Part shown: piece by piece, positions 58,983 through 64,000 of the stretch
Numbering within the stretch: the first letter of the stretch is position 1
Layout: every line of letters begins with the position of its first letter
Assembly (NCBI RefSeq): GCF_012971725.1
Contig: NZ_CP048833.1
Location: forward strand, 3,224,001 to 3,288,000
Direction of reading: 5' to 3'
DNA: 64,000 nt
From: Pseudomonas multiresinivorans
Lineage (GTDB): Bacteria; Pseudomonadota; Gammaproteobacteria; Pseudomonadales; Pseudomonadaceae
Notes under the pieces: generated by a model
The model's database searches: none
What the model saw: only the letters and a program-made list of their open reading frames with translations
What the model was told of the DNA's origin: nothing
Translations under genes and position numbers: made by a program

Positions 58983-59050
58983 TGTAGGAGCGAGCTTGCT
59001 CGCGAACTGCCCAGACGCGGTGCCACCGGCGGTTCGCGAGCAAGGACTAG
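58983..59050. repeat. REP pair, right unit interrupted by an IS
   Basis: TGTAGGAGCGAGCTTGCTCG and GGTTCGCGAGCAAGGACTAG; the latter is the start of the chimeric unit seen whole at 56748. It breaks at CTAG, where the IS begins, and resumes at 60072. Confidence 0.85.
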
Positions 59051-59988
59051 GTGTGTAAACCCAGTAGGTTGTTCAGTGGAATGCGGCTGATGGGTGGGCA
59101 GTAATGCAGACTGGAGTGAGGCCTGTGCCAGTTGTATTGGTGTAGCCAGAGGGCCAGATGCTGGGCGCGCTGCTCAGAGCTCTCGTAGCTACGGGCGTAG
59201 GCCCACTCCCGCAAGCTGGTTTGAATGAAGCGCTCAGCTTTGCCATTGGTACGTGGGGTGTAGGGTCTGGTGCGGATATGTCGTAAGCCCAGACGCCGGC
59301 ATAGGCGGCGGAATAGACCTGATCGGTAGCAGGCACCGTTGTCAGTCATGACCCGAGTAAATCGAATCTTCAGCGAGCGGTAGTAGCGCAAAGCCTGGAG
59401 CAGAGCGCGACAGGCACTTCCACCTCGTTCATCAGCATGCAGGCTGGAGAAGGCGATGCGCGAGGCATCGTCGATGGCGACATGGACAAACTCCCAGCCC
59501 GCTCCGTCAGAGCCCATCAGTCGGGTTCCCGTAACTCGATGTCCCGGTCTCCAAAAGCGTGCGAGCTTCTTGATATCCAGATGCAGCAGATCACCTGGTT
59601 GAGCGTACTGATAACGCCTGATCGGCGGAGCGGGCTCCAACTCGGGGAGCCGATTGAGTCCGAGTCGTTTGAGGTGGCGAGCGATGGTACTGACTGCCAG
59701 CCCTAACTCGTTGGCAATTTGCCGGTAGGTTTGACGGGCGCTGCGCCGCTCAATCAGCCTTTCGAGCCGGGACTCGGGTGTGGCATGGGGGCAGGCGTGA
59801 GGGCGCGAAGTGCGATCCATCATGCCGGCCTCTCCCTCTTCGCGGTAACGCCGAAGCCATTTGTAGGCCGTACGTACGCTGACACCGGCCGCCTGCGCTG
59901 CCTCTTCAGCACGTAACCCCTGAAGCATGCGCTGGACTAAAAGGGCTCGACCGCGCGGTGTAAGACGGGCATGTTTATGCAGGTTCAT
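59047..59988 (-). CDS. IS481-family transposase
   Basis: A 313-residue DDE transposase. N-terminal HTH (RGRALLVQRMLQGLRAEEAA, AGVSVRTAYKWLRRYREEGE) is followed by an rve/integrase core with the three acidic residues: Asp in DLLHLDIKKLARFWRPG, Asp in TRVMTDNGACYRSGLF and Glu in NGKAERFIQTSLREWA. It appears complete and may be active. The TAG stop (complement of 59047-59049) is supplied by the CTAG target duplication outside the element. The stop is thus created by insertion. Confidence 0.92.
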   Translation of the reverse strand: MNLHKHARLTPRGRALLVQRMLQGLRAEEAAQAAGVSVRTAYKWLRRYREEGEAGMMDRTSRPHACPHATPESRLERLIERRSARQTYRQIANELGLAVSTIARHLKRLGLNRLPELEPAPPIRRYQYAQPGDLLHLDIKKLARFWRPGHRVTGTRLMGSDGAGWEFVHVAIDDASRIAFSSLHADERGGSACRALLQALRYYRSLKIRFTRVMTDNGACYRSGLFRRLCRRLGLRHIRTRPYTPRTNGKAERFIQTSLREWAYARSYESSEQRAQHLALWLHQYNWHRPHSSLHYCPPISRIPLNNLLGLHT

Positions 59989-60071
59989 TCGGGGCTCCTG
60001 GAAGGATTGGTTGGTCGCACTTCCAGTTTTCCGGGTAAGCCCCGGATGAACAACCTACCGAGAAATCACAA
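59051..60071. mobile_element. IS481-family insertion sequence, 1021 bp, with CTAG target duplication
   Basis: The element is bounded by CTAG at 59047-59050 and 60072-60075, a 4-bp direct repeat and the preferred IS481 target. The ends are inverted repeats: TGTG-N8-GTAGGTTGTTCA at the left, and the same read inward from the right. One transposase ORF fills it. Removing the IS and one CTAG restores the chimeric REP unit found intact at 56748, so the empty site is known from within the window. Confidence 0.9.
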
Positions 60072-60098
60072 CTAGGCGTCCCCCTCGGTCCTACGAAA
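60072..60098. repeat. Right remainder of the interrupted REP unit
   Basis: CTAGGCGTCCCCCTCGGTCC then TACGAAAAG continues the unit broken at 59050. Confidence 0.8.
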
Positions 60099-60119
60099 AG
60101 CCTCGTGCGGTGGCGAGTC

Positions 60120-60201
60120 GTAGGATGGGTGGAGCGCAGCGATACCCATGCTGTGTGCGCACCAAATCGATGGGTATCGCTGCGCTCCACGCCATCCTAC
60201 G
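60120..60201. repeat. Repeat pair, family C
   Basis: GTAGGATGGGTGGAGCGCAG-CGATACCCAT and the inverse ATGGGTATCGCTGCGCTCCA-CGCCATCCTAC, 18 bases or so apart; same family as 56617-56720. Confidence 0.85.
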
Positions 60202-60217
60202 CAGAGCGGAATGAGGT

Positions 60218-60291
60218 GTAGGGCGAATAACCTGGAACAGGTTATCCGCCGGCTACTCGGCGGATAACGCTGGCGCGTTATGCGCCCTACG
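60218..60291. repeat. Palindromic repeat, family D (GTAGGGCG...CGCCCTAC)
   Basis: Outer arms GTAGGGCG and CGCCCTAC enclose inner complementary segments GTTATCCGCC and GGCGGATAAC. With families A-C it fills the 319-base gap between the IS transposase start and fahA; no gene seen there. Confidence 0.8.
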
Positions 60292-60307
60292 GTCCGCGGT
60301 AATCGCC

Positions 60308-61612
60308 TTAGTGCGCTGGCAGAATTCGCCCACGGCACTCGCCGAAGCCGATGGAGGCATGCCCCTCGCGGCGGCACCGCGCCCGCAGGATGATCTCGTC
60401 GCCGTCTTCCAGGAAGCGCCGCTCCTCGCCATTACCCAGCACCAGTGCCTGCTTGCCGCCGCCGGTAAGCTCCAGCAGGCTGCCGAAGCTGTCCGGGGTT
60501 TCGCCGGACAGGGTGCCGGAGCCGAACAGGTCGCCCGCTTGCAGGCGGCAGCCGTTGACACTGTGGTGCGCGACCATCTGGGCGACCGTCCAGTACATGT
60601 TCAATGTGTTGCTCAGGGCAATGCGCTCGGGAGCCTGATGCTCGCGGCGCATGCGCGCGGTGTGCAGCAGGACTTCCAGTTCGATGTCCAGCGCGCCGCG
60701 CTGCTGGTCGCCTTCGTCGTACAGGTACGGCAGCGGCTGCGGGTCGCCTTCCGGGCGGGCCGGCTGGGCGACACGGAACGGCTCCAGCGCCTCGGCGGTG
60801 ACCACCCAGGGCGACACGGTGGTGGCGAAGCTCTTCGACAGGAACGGCCCCAGAGGCTGGTATTCCCAGGCTTGAACGTCTCGCGCGGACCAGTCGTTGA
60901 GCAGGCAGAACCCGGCGATATGGCCGGAAGCGGCATTGATCGGAATGGCCTTGCCCTGGTCGTTGCCCTGGCCGATCCAGATGCCCAGCTCCAGTTCCAG
61001 GTCCATCCGCGCGCAGGGCCCGAACACCGGCACATCCACGCCGGCGGGCAGGGTCTGGCCGTTGGGCCGACGCACCTCGGTGCCGGAGGGCACGACGGTG
61101 GACGCGCGGCCGTGGTAACCGATGGGCACGTATTTGTAGTTGGGCAGCAGCGGGTTGTCCGGGCGGAACAGCTTGCCGACGTTCTTCGCATGATGGATGC
61201 CGACATAGAAGTCGGTGTAGTCGCCGACCTTGGCCGGCAGGTGCATGCGGCACGCAGCCTGGGGCTTGAGCAGCGCGGCGCCCAGGTGCTCCATGCGCTT
61301 CTGTTCGCCGCTGCCTTCGCTGAGCAGGTGGATCAGCGCCTCGCGCAGGGTGCGGCGGGCGGTGCCGCCGAGGGCGAAGAAGGCGTTCAGGCTGTCGCCG
61401 CTGGCCACCAGCGCGGCCTGGTGCGCGGCGCCGTGGAAGAGCCCGGTTTCGCAGGCGGTCTTCAGGTCGAAGATGTAGTCGCCAATGGCCACGCCGCCAC
61501 GGGGCGAGTCACCCGGCGGGCTGAACACGCCAAGCGGCAGGTTCTGCAGGGGGAAATCCGGATGGCCGTTGGCCGATTCGATCCAGCTTTGTGTGCTGTG
61601 GGCGGCACTCAT
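60308..61612 (-). CDS. fahA: Fumarylacetoacetase
   Basis: Last enzyme of homogentisate breakdown: hydrolyses fumarylacetoacetate to fumarate and acetoacetate. The 434-residue protein has an N-terminal SH3-like domain and the FAH core: DFYVGIHHAKNVGKLFRPDN (metal and catalytic residues), FGPCARMDLELELGIWIGQG (Glu ligands), NDWSARDVQAWEYQPLG and SKSFATTVSPWVV. The start at 61612 overlaps nothing; hmgA ends two bases upstream, so both form one operon. Maleylacetoacetate isomerase does not follow. Confidence 0.96.
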   Translation of the reverse strand: MSAAHSTQSWIESANGHPDFPLQNLPLGVFSPPGDSPRGGVAIGDYIFDLKTACETGLFHGAAHQAALVASGDSLNAFFALGGTARRTLREALIHLLSEGSGEQKRMEHLGAALLKPQAACRMHLPAKVGDYTDFYVGIHHAKNVGKLFRPDNPLLPNYKYVPIGYHGRASTVVPSGTEVRRPNGQTLPAGVDVPVFGPCARMDLELELGIWIGQGNDQGKAIPINAASGHIAGFCLLNDWSARDVQAWEYQPLGPFLSKSFATTVSPWVVTAEALEPFRVAQPARPEGDPQPLPYLYDEGDQQRGALDIELEVLLHTARMRREHQAPERIALSNTLNMYWTVAQMVAHHSVNGCRLQAGDLFGSGTLSGETPDSFGSLLELTGGGKQALVLGNGEERRFLEDGDEIILRARCRREGHASIGFGECRGRILPAH

Positions 61613-61613
61613 G

Positions 61614-62906
61614 TTACTGCTCCTGGGAAGGGTCGAAGGTCTTCTGCATGCCGCTCCAGCAGCTGTCGTAGTCACGCTGCAGCTGCGGGCAGTCGAGGGC
61701 GAAGCGGCTGGGGCGCAGCACGCGGCCGGTCTCGAACATGAAGGCCATGGTCTGGTCGATCTTGTGGGGTTTGAGGTCGGCGGCGATGGCCTGCCGCGTG
61801 GTGGCGTTGTCCGGGCCGTGGGCGCTCATGCAGTTGTGCAGCGAGGCGCCGCCGGGGACGAAGCCGTCGGCCTTGGCGTCGTATACGCCCTGGATCAGGC
61901 CCATGAATTCGTTCATCAGGTTGCGGTGGAACCACGGAGGGCGGAAGGTGCTCTCGGCCACCATCCAGCGCGGCGGGAAGATCACGAAGTCCATGTTGGC
62001 CATGCCCTGGGTGTCGCTGGGCGAAGTGAGCACGGTGAAGATGGACGGGTCCGGGTGGTCGTAGCTCACCGTGCCGATGGTGTTGAAGCGGCGCAGGTCG
62101 TATTTGTAGGGCACGTTGTTGCCGTGCCAGGCGACTACGTCCAGCGGCGAGTGGTCGAGCTGGGTGGCCCAGAGTTCGCCGAGGAATTTCTGCACCAGTT
62201 GCACTGGGCCTTCCACGTCTTCGTAATGCGCCACCGGGGCGAGGAAGTCGCGGGCATTGGCCAGGCCGTTGCTGCCGATGGGGCCGAGGTCGGGCAGGCG
62301 CAGGGCGGCGCCGTGGTTCTCGGCGATATAGCCGGCGGCCTCGGTGTCGAGCAGTTCGACGCGCAAGCGCATGCCACGCGGGATCACGGCGATTTCCAGC
62401 GGCTCGACCTCCAGCACGCCCAGCTCGGTGACCAGGCGAAGGCGGCCGGCCTGGGGCACGATCAGCAGCTCGCCATCGGCGTTGAAGAACACCCGGCGCA
62501 TGGAAATGTTGGCGCGGTAGGCGTACAGGCTGACGCCGCTGCAGGCGTCCGCCTCGGCGTTGGCGGCCATGCATAGCAGGCCGTCGACGAAGTCGGTAGG
62601 CTCCTGCGGCATTCCAAAGCTGTTCCAGCGCAGGCGATTGGGCGTAACCGGGCCAAGCTCGGTGCCGGTGATCTGCCGCTCCAGGCGCTCGAAGCGCGGG
62701 TGTGCGGCGGACGGGCGGATGCGATACAGCCAGGTGCGCCGGGCTTCGCTGCGCGGGACGGTGAAGGCGGTGCCGGAGAACTGCTCGGCGTAGAGGCCGA
62801 ACGGCACCTGCTGCGGCGAGTTCCTGCCTACGGGCAGGGCGCCCGGCAGGGCCTCGCTGGCGAATTCGTTGCCGAACCCGGATTGGTAGGCAGGAGAGGC
62901 GGTCAT
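61614..62906 (-). CDS. hmgA: Homogentisate 1,2-dioxygenase
   Basis: Fe(II) ring-cleaving dioxygenase acting on homogentisate from tyrosine and phenylalanine. The 430-residue protein has GFGNEFASEALPGALPVGRN at the start, MLHRIW-equivalent cupin strands, and the iron/substrate ligands in VAESTFRPPWFHRNLMNEFM and SLHNCMSAHGPDNATTR. The start at 62906 is preceded by GGAGAG region and a palindrome-rich promoter shared with the IclR-type regulator. Confidence 0.96.
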   Translation of the reverse strand: MTASPAYQSGFGNEFASEALPGALPVGRNSPQQVPFGLYAEQFSGTAFTVPRSEARRTWLYRIRPSAAHPRFERLERQITGTELGPVTPNRLRWNSFGMPQEPTDFVDGLLCMAANAEADACSGVSLYAYRANISMRRVFFNADGELLIVPQAGRLRLVTELGVLEVEPLEIAVIPRGMRLRVELLDTEAAGYIAENHGAALRLPDLGPIGSNGLANARDFLAPVAHYEDVEGPVQLVQKFLGELWATQLDHSPLDVVAWHGNNVPYKYDLRRFNTIGTVSYDHPDPSIFTVLTSPSDTQGMANMDFVIFPPRWMVAESTFRPPWFHRNLMNEFMGLIQGVYDAKADGFVPGGASLHNCMSAHGPDNATTRQAIAADLKPHKIDQTMAFMFETGRVLRPSRFALDCPQLQRDYDSCWSGMQKTFDPSQEQ

Positions 62907-62926
62907 GGTGGTTTTACTCTTGTTAT

Positions 62927-62951
62927 CGTAATTGAATTACGATTAACGTAA
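62927..62951. promoter_or_regulatory. Overlapping palindromes between hmgA and hmgR
   Basis: CGTAATTGAATTACG (62927-62941) is a perfect odd palindrome, and TTACGATTAACGTAA (62937-62951) is a second dyad overlapping it. They lie 20 bases before hmgA and 55 before hmgR; these are the likely HmgR operators. Confidence 0.65.
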
Positions 62952-63005
62952 TTTTGTGTCGACGGCCCGTCAAGTCCGTCTGGGAGTTCCTTTAAGTTGA
63001 AGACC

Positions 63006-63797
63006 ATGAACGAGGCAGAAGACTCCGTCCCGACGAAGGGCGCAAAAGTGCAGTCCGCCGAGGTCGGCACGCAGATCCTCAAGGCCCTGGCGGACCTCGC
63101 GCCGAGCACCTCGCTCAAGCGCCTGGGCGAGTACCTGGACATGCCGGCGGCCAAGGTTCACCGCTACCTGCAGGCGCTGATCGCCAGCGGCTTCGCCGAG
63201 CAGGACCCGGTGACCAACCATTACGGCCTGGGGCGCGAGGCGCTCTATGTCGGCCTGGCGGCGATCCGTCGGCTGGACGTGGTGAAGGTGGCCAGTCCTG
63301 CGCTGGCGGAGTTGCGTGACACCCTCGGGCAGACCTGCTTCCTGGCCATCTGGGGCAGCCACGGGCCGACAGTGGTGCAGGTGGAGCCGGCGCAGGGGAT
63401 GGTCACGCTGGTCACGCAAGTGGGCTCGGTGCTGCCGCTGCACGGCTCGTCCACCGGGCTGGTGTTCGCGGCGTTCAAGGCGGGGTTGGAAGAGGGTGCG
63501 GACCAGGCTGTGCTCGGCAGTATCCGTAGCGAAGGCCTGCATGCGATCCACGGCCTGTTGATGCCGGGGGTGAATGCGCTGTCGGTGCCGCTGTTCAAGA
63601 CCGGCCGGGAGCTGGCTGGGGTGATTACCGTGGTCGGGTCGCAGGCGAGCTTTGCCGCCGAAGCTCATGGCGAGGCGGCGCGGACCTTGCTGGCGATGGC
63701 GCGGCAGGTGAGTTTGCGGATGGGGGGAGATATCTGGGATTACGACGCTCCGGGGGGCCCTCTCCCTAACCCTCTCCCTGAAGGGAGAGGGGACTGA
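63006..63797 (+). CDS. hmgR: IclR family regulator of homogentisate genes
   Basis: A 263-residue IclR-type protein: N-terminal HTH (GTQILKALADLAPSTSLKRL, LDMPAAKVHRYLQALIASGF) and a C-terminal effector domain (GQTCFLAIWGSHGPTVVQVE, LPLHGSSTGLVFAAFKAGLE). In P. putida HmgR represses hmgABC and responds to homogentisate; the divergent position fits. The last 14 residues (GPLPNPLPEGRGD) are encoded by a GGGAGAGGG-type repeat, a low-complexity tail most likely added by that repeat. The start is ATG at 63006 rather than TTG at 62997. Confidence 0.9.
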   Translation: MNEAEDSVPTKGAKVQSAEVGTQILKALADLAPSTSLKRLGEYLDMPAAKVHRYLQALIASGFAEQDPVTNHYGLGREALYVGLAAIRRLDVVKVASPALAELRDTLGQTCFLAIWGSHGPTVVQVEPAQGMVTLVTQVGSVLPLHGSSTGLVFAAFKAGLEEGADQAVLGSIRSEGLHAIHGLLMPGVNALSVPLFKTGRELAGVITVVGSQASFAAEAHGEAARTLLAMARQVSLRMGGDIWDYDAPGGPLPNPLPEGRGD

Positions 63798-63899
63798 ATG
63801 GAGCGCTTTGAGAGAACCGCGCTCGCCGGCTGACTTGAGGCAACACTTCGTGCGGAACGGCTCCCTCTCCCTTCAGGGAGAGGGCTGGGGAGAGGGTGG
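63755..63899. repeat. Repeat pair, family E (CCCTCTCCC / GGGAGAGGG)
   Basis: CCCTCTCCCTAACCCTCTCC-CTGAAGGGAGAGGGG at 63755-63792 and CTCCCTCTCCCTTCAGGGAG-AGGGCTGGGGAGAGGGTG at 63861-63899 are inverted to each other. The first copy overlaps the 3' end of hmgR. The remaining bases to 64000 show no gene. Confidence 0.8.
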
Positions 63900-64000
63900 T
63901 GGGCCAACCCCTGACTGTCCGAAGAAACGATTTTTTAGGAGCGCGCACCAAAGTTCGTTGCTGCAGAACCGTGTCACTCCCGCTCCATCCCCGCCCAGTC

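Noticed and set aside
59051..60071. IS as part of a composite transposon carrying feaB or fahA
   Set aside because: Only one copy of the IS is present and its target duplication closes it as a simple insertion.

Overview
The window is a piece of a high-GC Pseudomonas chromosome. The evidence is the galU / VOC / gor / BASS-transporter / Lrp gene order known from P. aeruginosa and relatives, several families of Pseudomonas-type REP palindromes (GTAGGAGCGAGC...), a mmsA-mmsB operon, and genes with close Pseudomonas character throughout. A complete phenylacetate (paa) cluster makes a catabolically versatile species of the nitroreducens/citronellolis/knackmussii type more likely than P. aeruginosa itself; that assignment is inference.

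Region 1-3543 is the end of an integrated element, most likely a prophage. It holds the start of an integral-membrane O-acyltransferase running off the left edge, an NPGNI-type endolysin-like gene, an Rz-like spanin gene broken by a nonsense codon with an intact candidate Rz1 lipoprotein embedded in another frame, an orphan gene, and a LexA-boxed operon of an unknown gene plus a frameshifted SRAP (YedK/HMCES) gene. The element ends in the 3' part of a tRNA-Leu(UAA) gene lacking its 5' half, which marks the attachment site.

Region 3544-16500 is core chromosome: a DUF3509 gene, a small membrane protein next to a LexA-boxed UmuD-like gene that has lost both catalytic residues, galU, gor, transporters and small regulators, endonuclease I, several unrecognised small genes around a third LexA box, a CoA-transferase, a flavin reductase and a bestrophin channel.

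Region 16500-39500 holds valine catabolism (mmsA, mmsB) with a divergent LysR gene, a YebC protein, a sigma factor overlapping a hotdog thioesterase, a MocR regulator facing an aldolase and a solute-binding protein, a methyltransferase, a 2OG-Fe oxygenase with a late frameshift, a cNMP-gated MscS channel, an AaeAB-like efflux operon with a LysR regulator, and oxidoreductases with an MFS exporter.

Region 39500-58900 is an aromatic-acid block. paaABCDE and paaZ (epoxidase, ring hydrolysis) lie on the minus strand; paaFGHIJK (beta-oxidation and the CoA ligase) also on the minus strand; paaY-paaX diverge from paaF. Shared GATACAGAAA motifs in the paaA and paaF promoters are candidate PaaX operators. 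feaR, a class I cytochrome c and feaB follow and would feed arylethylamine-derived phenylacetaldehyde into phenylacetate.

Region 58900-64000 has an IS481-family element inserted at CTAG inside a REP palindrome, a dense patch of other repeats, and the homogentisate genes fahA-hmgA with a divergent IclR regulator. The usual third gene (maleylacetoacetate isomerase) is not next to fahA. No rRNA, complete tRNA or CRISPR array was seen.
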